NCBI GenBank assembly: GCA_945949625.1
Contig: CAMFFI010000103.1
Location: 1 to 5,134 of the forward strand
DNA from: an uncultured bacterium
GTDB taxonomy: Bacteria > Bacillota > Clostridia > Oscillospirales > Acutalibacteraceae
Direction: 5' to 3'
DNA: 5,134 bases
In this document: in pieces, positions 1 to 4,727 of the stretch
Numbering within the stretch: the stretch's first letter is position 1
Layout of the letters: each line of letters starts with the position of its first letter
Notes under the pieces: model-generated
Told to the model about the DNA's origin: nothing
Databases searched by the model: none
What the model saw: the letters and a program-made list of their open reading frames with translations, nothing else
Program-made: the position numbers and the translations under genes

Positions 1-393
1 ATACAATACTTTATATAAGTTTTTCAATAGCTTTTTCATTATTTTTTTCAAAAGATTGATAAATTTTTTAATTTTTCTTTTTATAAAGTTAATTATCGGA
101 ATTAATAATCTATCCGCCGCTTTTCCTAAGCTTATATTTAAAACAGCAAAACCTATAAGCTCGCCTAAAATCATATAAAATCTTACGCTGCCGTTTAAAA
201 AAGCAAGCGCAAACAGAAAGGTTGACACCGAAGAAACTGTCATAAACAAAATATCGGTTACAATAAGTGTATTTTTATTGTTTAAAAAAACAATACGCAG
301 TATTTTTATTATTTCATACAGAAACCATAATGCTCCGCCCAGAACCAGTGAATACAAAAAAGCCACTGACTGCTCTAAAAAAGTATATTCCAA
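1..393 (-). CDS. yabQ: Spore cortex membrane protein YabQ (3' end outside window)
   Basis: Membrane protein of the YabQ family. In Bacillus subtilis YabQ is made in the mother cell during sporulation and is needed for spore cortex formation. I translated 131 codons without a stop from a TTG start to the left edge, so the C-terminus is missing. The N-terminus reads MEYTFLEQSVAFLYSLVLGG. Hydrophobic segments lie near residues 9-28, 43-66 and 72-90, followed by a strongly basic Lys/Ile/Leu-rich stretch from about residue 104 to the edge. The TTG start is chosen because AGAGG at 400-404 lies 6 nt upstream, and the nearby ATG at 396-398 runs into a stop after seven codons. It starts 12 nt after the yabP stop, so the two are probably co-transcribed. 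Family assignment rests on the N-terminal sequence, the topology and the position after yabP; divIC would be expected next, outside the window. Confidence 0.85.
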   Translation of the reverse strand, partial: MEYTFLEQSVAFLYSLVLGGALWFLYEIIKILRIVFLNNKNTLIVTDILFMTVSSVSTFLFALAFLNGSVRFYMILGELIGFAVLNISLGKAADRLLIPIINFIKRKIKKFINLLKKIMKKLLKNLYKVLY

Positions 394-399
394 ATCATA

Positions 400-404
400 C
401 CTCT
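400..404 (-). promoter_or_regulatory. yabQ ribosome binding site (supports the TTG start)
   Basis: AGAGG on the minus strand, 6 nt before the TTG at 391-393. It is only 1 nt from the competing out-of-frame ATG at 396-398, which is too close for normal initiation. This decides the start of yabQ. Confidence 0.6.
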
Positions 405-405
405 G

Positions 406-678
406 CTATTTAAAAAGGCGCGAAAATACGCCGCTTTTTTCTTTTTTATCTTCAGAATAAATTAGTCCGTCAATTTTTCCGTCAAGGGAAACCTCCCCTG
501 TTTCAAGGCTTAATTTGCTTATATGGAGGTTTTCCCCTCTTACAATTAATATTCCGCAGCTGCCGGACAGAGTTACCATTTCGTCATTAAAGCCCAAAAC
601 ATCGTCTATTCCGCCCAACGAAAGGTTTTTTCTGTTTTCAAGAATTAAATTGTGTTTCTTTTGGTTTTGCTCACTCAT
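406..678 (-). CDS. yabP: Sporulation protein YabP
   Basis: Small soluble protein of the YabP/YqfC family (90 aa, close to the usual 90-100). In B. subtilis yabP is a mother-cell sporulation gene paired with yabQ; its biochemical role is not settled. Family features visible here are the N-terminal LENRKNLSLGGIDDVLGFND segment (residues 13-32), the central GILIVRGENLHISKLSLETG block (42-61), the VSLDGKIDGLIYSE strand pair (63-76) and the C-terminal GVFSRLFK ending. The ATG at 676-678 is preferred because GGAGG lies at 686-690 with a good spacing. An in-frame TTG 17 codons upstream has no ribosome binding site and would place the hairpin inside the coding region. That ribosome binding site sits in one arm of a 13-bp inverted repeat (681-723), so translation is probably controlled. 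A sigma-E-like promoter overlaps the same hairpin. Confidence 0.9.
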   Translation of the reverse strand: MSEQNQKKHNLILENRKNLSLGGIDDVLGFNDEMVTLSGSCGILIVRGENLHISKLSLETGEVSLDGKIDGLIYSEDKKEKSGVFSRLFK

Positions 679-680
679 AA

Positions 681-723
681 AAATTCCTCCATACTTTGTA
701 TATACAAATATATGGAGGAATTT
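681..723 (-). promoter_or_regulatory. Long hairpin sequestering the yabP ribosome binding site
   Basis: Positions 681-693 (AAATTCCTCCATA on the plus strand) and 711-723 (TATGGAGGAATTT) are perfect inverted repeats of 13 bp. Between them, 695-708 is itself a perfect 14-nt palindrome, TTTGTATATACAAA. In minus-strand RNA this folds into a 13-bp stem, a small 2x1 internal loop, then a 5-bp stem with an AUAU loop. The yabP Shine-Dalgarno GGAGG (686-690) is fully paired to CCUCC (714-718). The stem ends just 2 nt before the ATG. I infer that read-through mRNA from rqcP translates yabP poorly. The short U-run after the stem leaves a weak terminator as an alternative, and the inner palindrome could also be a protein operator. 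Confidence 0.8.
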
Positions 724-735
724 ATTCAAATATGT
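707..735 (-). promoter_or_regulatory. Candidate sigma-E-type promoter for yabPQ
   Basis: On the minus strand ACATATT (729-735) and CATATATT (707-714) are separated by 14 nt. The sigma-E consensus is roughly KMATATT, 14-15 nt, CATACANT, so this has one mismatch in each box. Transcription would start near 699-702, inside the hairpin loop, so the transcript would lack the upstream arm that masks the yabP ribosome binding site. B. subtilis yabP and yabQ are mother-cell genes, which fits. The region is very AT-rich, so chance matches are possible. Confidence 0.45.
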
Positions 736-977
736 TAATTAATGTATTCATACATATTACAGGCGTCTTCTTTTCTTACTGTTTCTTTAACTGAAGAAAC
801 CCTGAATTTTATAATCTTATCGCCTAAGGTTATTTCTACAACATCGCCCTCCTTAACATCATAAGACGCACGGGCCGTTTTACCGTTTACAGCAACCTTG
901 CCTGCGTCGCAGGCGTCATTTGCAACGGTTCTTCTTTTAATAATACGTGAAACCTTTAAATATTTATCTAAACGCAT
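735..977 (-). CDS. rqcP: RqcP (YabO), S4-domain ribosome quality-control factor
   Basis: 80-residue S4 RNA-binding protein, close to the 86 residues of B. subtilis RqcP. In that family the protein binds stalled 50S subunits that carry peptidyl-tRNA and works with RqcH, which adds C-terminal alanine tails that mark the incomplete chain for degradation. The S4 fold spans nearly the whole protein: MRLDKYLKVSRIIKRRTVAN at the N-terminus, then AGKVAVNGKTARASYDVKEGD (about residues 25-45), and the C-terminal KEDACNMYEY typical of the family. Arg2 and Arg16, positions reported as important for RNA contact, are present. The ATG at 975-977 has AGAGGT just upstream. It lies downstream of HU behind a terminator and a structured leader, and upstream of yabP, matching yabO-yabP-yabQ synteny. 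Confidence 0.92.
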   Translation of the reverse strand: MRLDKYLKVSRIIKRRTVANDACDAGKVAVNGKTARASYDVKEGDVVEITLGDKIIKFRVSSVKETVRKEDACNMYEYIN

Positions 978-992
978 AGCTACCTCTTAATT

Positions 993-1013
993 AAAAAAGT
1001 CGAGTGCCTCGAC
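993..1013 (-). terminator. Terminator-like hairpin just before the rqcP ribosome binding site
   Basis: On the minus strand GTCGAG, a GCA loop and CTCGAC form a 6-bp stem (999-1013) with four G-C pairs, followed directly by six T (993-998). The run ends only a few bases before the AGAGGT of rqcP. The form is that of an intrinsic terminator, but its position in front of a ribosome binding site suggests an attenuator that limits entry into rqcP-yabPQ. The stem is short, so efficiency is uncertain. Confidence 0.55.
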
Positions 1014-1089
1014 ACGCAATTCGTGCAGACAGTTTGTACTGACTGCAACCTTTTATGCCCGAGCACAACCGAGCAATTTCCTATAATGT
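1014..1089 (-). ncRNA. Candidate structured leader RNA between HU and rqcP
   Basis: Non-coding stretch flanked by two minus-strand terminator-like hairpins. It holds a hairpin at 1024-1047 (TGCAG/CTGCA, a mismatch, CAGT/ACTG, TTGT loop on the plus strand), a second possible hairpin at 1013-1025 (CACG/CGTG), and a 7-nt direct repeat CCGAGCA at 1059-1065 and 1069-1075. RNA from 1060-1066 (GUGCUCG) can pair with 1004-1011 (CGAGGCAC, one bulged G), which would break the terminator-like stem at 999-1013. This is the layout expected of an attenuated leader. No known riboswitch or T-box motif is recognised, and no convincing promoter was found, so it may equally be untranslated spacer. Confidence 0.35.
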
Positions 1090-1116
1090 AAAAAAGCCGA
1101 CGCAAGGTCGGCTTTT
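1090..1116 (-). terminator. Intrinsic terminator after the HU gene
   Basis: Plus-strand AAAAGCCGAC (1092-1101), loop GCAAG, and GTCGGCTTTT (1107-1116) form a 10-bp perfect inverted repeat with a six-base GC-rich core. In the minus-strand direction it is followed by a six-T run (1090-1095, partly within the stem). It starts 22 nt after the HU stop codon. On the plus strand only four T follow, and no plus-strand gene is present, so it serves HU. Confidence 0.88.
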
Positions 1117-1137
1117 AAAAACTCAGAACAAATTAAA

Positions 1138-1413
1138 TTATTTGTTTACAGCCTCTTTGAAAGCTTTACCTGCTTTAAATGCAGGAACTTTTGATGCAGG
1201 AATATCAATTGATTTACCTGTTCTTGGATCGCAGCCTGTTCTTGCATTTCTCTGTCTCTGCTCGAAAGTACCAAAACCAACTAACTGTACTTTTTCACCG
1301 TTAGTAACTGCTTCAATAACAGCGTCAAGAGTAGCAGTTAAAGCTGCTTCTGCATCTTTCTTTGTAAGACCGCTTTTTTCTGCAACAAGTGCAACGAGTT
1401 CTGTTTTGTTCAT
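1138..1413 (-). CDS. hup: DNA-binding protein HU
   Basis: 91-residue histone-like protein of the HU/IHF family, full length. HU dimers bind and bend DNA with little sequence preference and compact the nucleoid. The N-terminal helices (MNKTELVALVAEKSGLTKKD) form the dimer body, GFGTF at residues 46-50 is the signature turn, and the beta-arm carries DPRTGK with Pro63 at its tip, the residue that intercalates in DNA. The C-terminal IPASKVPAFKAGKAFKEAVN is canonical. Residues 61-62 are Cys-Asp where most HU proteins have Arg-Asn. The ATG at 1411-1413 has GGAGG 7 nt upstream. It begins 21 nt after the mazG stop, so read-through is likely, but a candidate promoter in the mazG 3' end could give HU its own stronger transcript. 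The symbol may be hup or hbs depending on convention. Confidence 0.96.
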   Translation of the reverse strand: MNKTELVALVAEKSGLTKKDAEAALTATLDAVIEAVTNGEKVQLVGFGTFEQRQRNARTGCDPRTGKSIDIPASKVPAFKAGKAFKEAVNK

Positions 1414-1434
1414 GAGATTACCTCCATAATTATG

Positions 1435-2226
1435 TTAATTTATTTTAACTTCTTCCCAAAGGGAATCAAGTTCTTTAACAGTTGCCGAAGACATATCAAT
1501 GTTTCGCTCTTTTGCAAGAATCTCAACCTTTCTGAAACGCTCGGAAAATTTATCACAAGCCTTATACAAAGCCTCTTCGCTGTCAATCTTTAAAAATCTT
1601 GCCACATTGACTACCGAAAAAAGAACATCGCCCAGCTCTTCCGTTTGATGCTCATAGTTTTTTTCATCAATTGCTTCCTTAAGCTCGGAGACCTCCTCGG
1701 TCAATTTTTCAAAGGCACCGTTTACGTCTTTCCAATCAAAACCAACCTTTGCGGCTTTTTGCTGAATTTTTGTACTGCGCATTAAAGAAGGAAGTGCCTT
1801 TGAAACGCTTTCCATTGCTTCATACTGGCTTTTCTGGGACTTTGTCTGCATTTTAACATTGTCCCAACTGGAAAGTGCTTCATCGCTTGTATCCGCCTGA
1901 ACATTACCAAAAACGTGAGGATGACGGATTATCAGTTTTTTGCATATGCCGTCGCATACATCGTCAATATCAAAAGAACCGATTTCGTTTTCCATTTCTG
2001 CGTGAAAAACTACCTGAAGGAGAACATCGCCCAATTCTTCCTTTAAAAGCTCCTTATCATCCGTATCAATTGCCTCTATAACCTCGTAGGTTTCTTCGAT
2101 TAAATTTTTGCGGATTGATTTATGATTTTGTTCTCTGTCCCAAGGACAGCCGCCGGGAGCGCGTAGAAATTTCATAATTTCTACTAAATCTTCAAATTTA
2201 TAGTTAGTTTTTTCCTTAAAATCCAA
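1435..2226 (-). CDS. mazG: MazG nucleoside triphosphate pyrophosphohydrolase
   Basis: 263-residue cytosolic enzyme that hydrolyses NTPs or dNTPs to the monophosphate and pyrophosphate, cleaning the nucleotide pool of non-canonical or excess nucleotides. Two MazG repeats are visible. The first carries APGGCPWD at residues 23-30, then the metal-binding pattern EETYE (44-48) and EELGD (63-67), followed by RHPHVFG (101-107). The second starts near KVGFDW (160-165) with EEVSELKEA (177-185) and EELGD (196-200). Length and layout match Escherichia coli MazG. The B. subtilis counterpart YabN has an extra N-terminal tetrapyrrole-methylase domain, which is absent here. The start is TTG at 2224-2226, supported by AAGGAG 9 nt upstream; the first ATG in frame is at residue 18 and would cut into the domain. 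It lies 60 nt after the flippase gene and 21 nt before HU. Confidence 0.95.
   Translation of the reverse strand: MDFKEKTNYKFEDLVEIMKFLRAPGGCPWDREQNHKSIRKNLIEETYEVIEAIDTDDKELLKEELGDVLLQVVFHAEMENEIGSFDIDDVCDGICKKLIIRHPHVFGNVQADTSDEALSSWDNVKMQTKSQKSQYEAMESVSKALPSLMRSTKIQQKAAKVGFDWKDVNGAFEKLTEEVSELKEAIDEKNYEHQTEELGDVLFSVVNVARFLKIDSEEALYKACDKFSERFRKVEILAKERNIDMSSATVKELDSLWEEVKIN
1442..1469 (-). promoter_or_regulatory. Possible sigma-A promoter for HU inside mazG
   Basis: On the minus strand TTGATT (1464-1469), a 16-nt spacer and TAAAAT (1442-1447) match the -35 and -10 consensus at 4/6 and 5/6 positions. It lies within the last codons of mazG, about 30 nt before the HU start. HU is normally very abundant, so an internal promoter is reasonable, but AT-rich DNA gives such matches often. 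Confidence 0.4.
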
Positions 2227-2235
2227 AGCTTTATT

Positions 2236-2241
2236 CTCCTT
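2236..2241 (-). promoter_or_regulatory. mazG ribosome binding site (supports the TTG start)
   Basis: AAGGAG on the minus strand, 9 nt before TTG at 2224-2226. No comparable site precedes the in-frame Met at residue 18, so the TTG start is preferred. Confidence 0.7.
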
Positions 2242-2286
2242 AAACTAAAAATCAAAATCACCTTGTTCAATTGACAATTATATATT

Positions 2287-4101
2287 TTAACCTATCAAAT
2301 GATATTTTTCAAGTACTTTTGCAATTTTTTCTCCTTTTGGTAAAAATTTGATTTCCGCAGCGGTAAAAGTACGCAAAATCAACAAAGCCGCCACATAAAC
2401 GACAACAGCTACGACTATTGAAAGTATGGTTGCAATTTTTCCGTTCATAATATTTTCAAGCAGCATATGAGCGAAAAATGCCGCTGCCGCACAGCAAATT
2501 GCAGAACCAAGAGGCTTGACAATGGTTGAAAGCAGGTTCGGCATAACACCTGAATATTTAATCAGCAGATACATTGCAACTATGCACATCAGCGTATATG
2601 CAACAAGAGAACCTGCTGTTGCGCCCTGAATGTTGATGCTTACAACGCTTACAAAAGACCATGTAATAAATACTTTTACAATTATTCCGCCGCTGTAAAG
2701 ATAAAGGGGAATATTCACCTTGCCTACACCTTGAATCATACTGCATATGGGAGTTATTGCAGAGGTTACAATTGTTGTAAGTCCCATAATTATCAAAACT
2801 CTTGAGCCTACCTCAATAAGCGCAGGGTCACCGTAAAGCAGACCGAGAATAGGCTTTGCAAGGACGCTTAAGCCCAGACCTGCCGGAAAGGCAACCATCA
2901 TAGTAAGTCTTAAAACAGTTTCAATAGAATTCTTAAGCTCTGTTTTATTTCCTCTTGTATAAGCACTTGTAACATTAGGCATAGCACTGGTTCCGAACAC
3001 CTGTGTTACTGCGGTTACAACCTGCATAAGTGTAAGACAGGAGCCGTAATATCCCCACAACACCGTCTGAATTGTAATCGGATTGCTTTCCGTAGGATTT
3101 AAAGGTATGGCTTTTTCAAGGCCGAGTCCCTGAAAGCTTGCAAGCATTCCTTCTCTGTTGGTAACAGCCATATCCTTAAGCACGTTCTGGATTACAATGC
3201 TGTCAATCCAGGAGCTCAAGCTCATAACAAATGCACCAAGTCCGATTGGTATTGCTGTTTTAATCAATTTATTTAATGTTTCTCTTTTTGTTCTTGCGTC
3301 GATTGAATTTTGCAGATATTCCTTAGGAATACTTCCGCTCCTCTTATATTTTATAAACAAATACAGAAAAGCGGCAAAGCTGCCCATAACAATTCCGAAG
3401 ATAGCGCCTGCAACAGAAAAAGACAGCAGGGTGTACATAGCGTCTGTTTCTGTTTTAAATTGCAATCCGAAAACAGTTCCTGTTTCCAAATAATTGCTTA
3501 AGCCGATTTTCATTACAGAATAAGCGACAATTAAGCCTAAAACCATTTTGCCGGCAGCCTCGATAATCTCGGAGATTGCCGTCGGAGTCATATTTCTCAT
3601 TCCTTCAAAATATCCCCTGTAAATGGATTCAAGACATCCGAAAAGTATTGCAGGAGAAAGGAAAAGCATAGGTATAAGAGAGTACGGAGAAGAAATTACA
3701 TTAATATAGTAAAAGCTTCCGAAAAACATTACTGCAAAGCAGATTACACCCATAGTAACAAAAAACGGAATTGAAATTTTATGAATCAACTGCACGTCCT
3801 TATAGCGCTTCTGACTTACACTTTCGGAAATCAAGCGTGAAACGGCAATCGGAAATCCGGCTGTTGCTATTGTAAAAATCGGAATATATATTTCGTAGGC
3901 GTTGTTAAAGAGTCCCATACCCAATCCTGCGTACTGCTCTCCGAACATACTGTATAAATTTGTCATTACAATTTTATATACAGCGCCTAAAATTTTAACT
4001 ATTACCATACTTGCAGAAAGAATGGCGGCACCTTTCAGAAAGCTTTGCGACGCACTTTCTTTTTGTGCAGAATTAATACTGGACTTACCCTTTGACAACA
4101 T
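2287..4101 (-). CDS. YabM/SpoVB-type MOP-superfamily lipid flippase
   Basis: 604-residue polytopic inner-membrane protein of the polysaccharide-biosynthesis/MurJ group in the MOP exporter superfamily. Members move undecaprenyl-linked sugars across the membrane; SpoVB acts in spore cortex synthesis, while the substrate of YabM is not established. About 14 hydrophobic segments can be followed, starting at FLKGAAILSASMVIVKILG (21-39). The block YRGYFEGMRNMTPTAISEII (161-180) is the clearest YabM/SpoVB signature. Residues 305-345 form a hydrophilic loop that makes the protein longer than the roughly 520-530 residues of the Bacillus proteins. The position directly before mazG matches yabM more than spoVB. 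The ATG at 4099-4101 is preferred: AGGTGAT at 4103-4109 is a good ribosome binding site, and the upstream in-frame GTG (4105-4107) lies inside it. I leave the symbol empty because the paralogues cannot be told apart safely. Confidence 0.92.
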   Translation of the reverse strand: MLSKGKSSINSAQKESASQSFLKGAAILSASMVIVKILGAVYKIVMTNLYSMFGEQYAGLGMGLFNNAYEIYIPIFTIATAGFPIAVSRLISESVSQKRYKDVQLIHKISIPFFVTMGVICFAVMFFGSFYYINVISSPYSLIPMLFLSPAILFGCLESIYRGYFEGMRNMTPTAISEIIEAAGKMVLGLIVAYSVMKIGLSNYLETGTVFGLQFKTETDAMYTLLSFSVAGAIFGIVMGSFAAFLYLFIKYKRSGSIPKEYLQNSIDARTKRETLNKLIKTAIPIGLGAFVMSLSSWIDSIVIQNVLKDMAVTNREGMLASFQGLGLEKAIPLNPTESNPITIQTVLWGYYGSCLTLMQVVTAVTQVFGTSAMPNVTSAYTRGNKTELKNSIETVLRLTMMVAFPAGLGLSVLAKPILGLLYGDPALIEVGSRVLIIMGLTTIVTSAITPICSMIQGVGKVNIPLYLYSGGIIVKVFITWSFVSVVSINIQGATAGSLVAYTLMCIVAMYLLIKYSGVMPNLLSTIVKPLGSAICCAAAAFFAHMLLENIMNGKIATILSIVVAVVVYVAALLILRTFTAAEIKFLPKGEKIAKVLEKYHLIG

Positions 4102-4117
4102 AATCACCTAAGTTTAT

Positions 4118-4149
4118 AAAAAATTACAGGCAGATATAAAATATCTGCC
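4118..4149 (-). terminator. Hairpin with offset U-tract after the zinc-ribbon gene
   Basis: Plus-strand GGCAGATAT (4129-4137), AAA loop and ATATCTGCC (4141-4149) form a perfect 9-bp stem. In the minus-strand direction a six-T run (4118-4123) follows after five other bases (TGTAA). The displaced U-tract suggests partial termination, so the flippase gene may be reached by read-through from the sigma-A promoter upstream. It could also be an mRNA-stabilising stem. Confidence 0.6.
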
Positions 4150-4173
4150 CTATGTTACTTTATGCTTATAAAT

Positions 4174-4632
4174 TTATTCCTGAGGACTTTTTTCGACAGT
4201 TGCATTGTCGGAGTCTGCCTGTGAATTTTCCGGATTATTATGCGCTTTATCCTCTTTGTCTGATTCAGCCTGACCTTCAATTCTTATGCCGCACTTATTA
4301 CAAAAAACAGAGTCCTTTGCAATAACAGCAGAGCAGGCAGGACATATCATAAGATTTTTTGCAGTTGCCAAAAGCTCGTTAATGGCTGTTAAATCATCCT
4401 TTAAGGCTTTGATTTCGTCAATTTTGGCATCAATAAGCTGCTGTGAAGAGCTGCCCTTAAGCTTTGATTCATACACCATTTCGCCTAATTCTTGACATTT
4501 TTTATTAATTTCTCCTTTGATGGAGTTTGCATTAAATTTAAGCTTTGAAATGTCATAAATATTGCCTGCTTTTTTAGAAAAAGCATTGGCTGCTGCTTTT
4601 GCATTTACTACTACGTCATCAAACATTCCCAT
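4174..4632 (-). CDS. Coiled-coil protein with C-terminal zinc ribbon, function unknown
   Basis: 152-residue predicted cytosolic protein. Residues about 1-93 are helical and charged, with a likely coiled coil around IKGEINKKCQELGEMVYES and AKIDEIKALKDDLTAINEL. A four-cysteine zinc ribbon follows: CPAC (97-100) and CNKC (111-114), ten residues apart. The last 35 residues are polar, acidic and low in complexity. I see no signal peptide or membrane segment. Zinc-ribbon proteins of this shape are common in Clostridia and are mostly unnamed; a scaffolding or regulatory role is possible but not shown. The ATG at 4630-4632 follows AAGGAAG at 6 nt. It is the first gene after a strong sigma-A promoter (4695-4723) and precedes the flippase by 72 nt. 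Confidence 0.85.
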   Translation of the reverse strand: MGMFDDVVVNAKAAANAFSKKAGNIYDISKLKFNANSIKGEINKKCQELGEMVYESKLKGSSSQQLIDAKIDEIKALKDDLTAINELLATAKNLMICPACSAVIAKDSVFCNKCGIRIEGQAESDKEDKAHNNPENSQADSDNATVEKSPQE

Positions 4633-4694
4633 AATTATCTTCCTTTCTGTTAGTTTGAGTATATAAACTGCTTGCTTAACATCTGATTTTGCTT

Positions 4695-4723
4695 ATTATA
4701 TCATTAAAAGCATTTTAGTTCAA
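4695..4723 (-). promoter_or_regulatory. Strong sigma-A promoter for the zinc-ribbon gene
   Basis: On the minus strand TTGAAC (4718-4723), an optimal 17-nt spacer and a perfect TATAAT (4695-4700), preceded by TGA just upstream of the -10. Transcription should start near 4688, giving a leader of about 55 nt. It lies in the only clear gap after hemZ and likely drives the zinc-ribbon gene and, by read-through, the flippase and mazG. Confidence 0.8.
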
Positions 4724-4727
4724 CAGT

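Noticed and set aside
375..398. Tiny ORF from ATG 396-398 (seven codons) overlapping the yabQ start
   Set aside because: It stops after seven codons and lies only 1 nt from the AGAGG, too close for initiation; the TTG at 391-393 opens the real frame.
681..723. Small inverted-repeat mobile element (MITE) in the rqcP-yabP gap
   Set aside because: There is no second copy in the window and no flanking target-site duplication, and the repeat coincides exactly with the ribosome binding site, which favours a regulatory role.
679..729. Longer yabP reading frame starting at TTG 727-729
   Set aside because: There is no ribosome binding site upstream, and the added 17 residues are encoded by the hairpin itself. 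The ATG at 676-678 has an ideal GGAGG.
1014..1089. Possible tRNA gene in the HU-rqcP gap
   Set aside because: The length is right, but there is no acceptor stem, no T-loop GTTCGA-type sequence and no cloverleaf pairing.
1055..1429. Plus-strand open frame of 124 codons across HU
   Set aside because: It is the antisense shadow of HU and its terminator; the translation resembles no known protein and has no clear ribosome binding site.
2227..2286. Possible promoter (TTGAAC, 17 nt, TAGTTT) between the flippase gene and mazG
   Set aside because: The -10 match is poor and the gap is short and AT-rich; read-through from upstream explains mazG expression more simply.
3158..3493. Plus-strand open frame of 111 codons across the flippase gene
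   Set aside because: It is antisense to strongly conserved coding sequence and its hydrophobic content mirrors the membrane segments on the other strand.
4102..4107. GTG start for the flippase two codons upstream
   Set aside because: The GTG lies within the AGGTGAT ribosome binding site of the ATG at 4099-4101.
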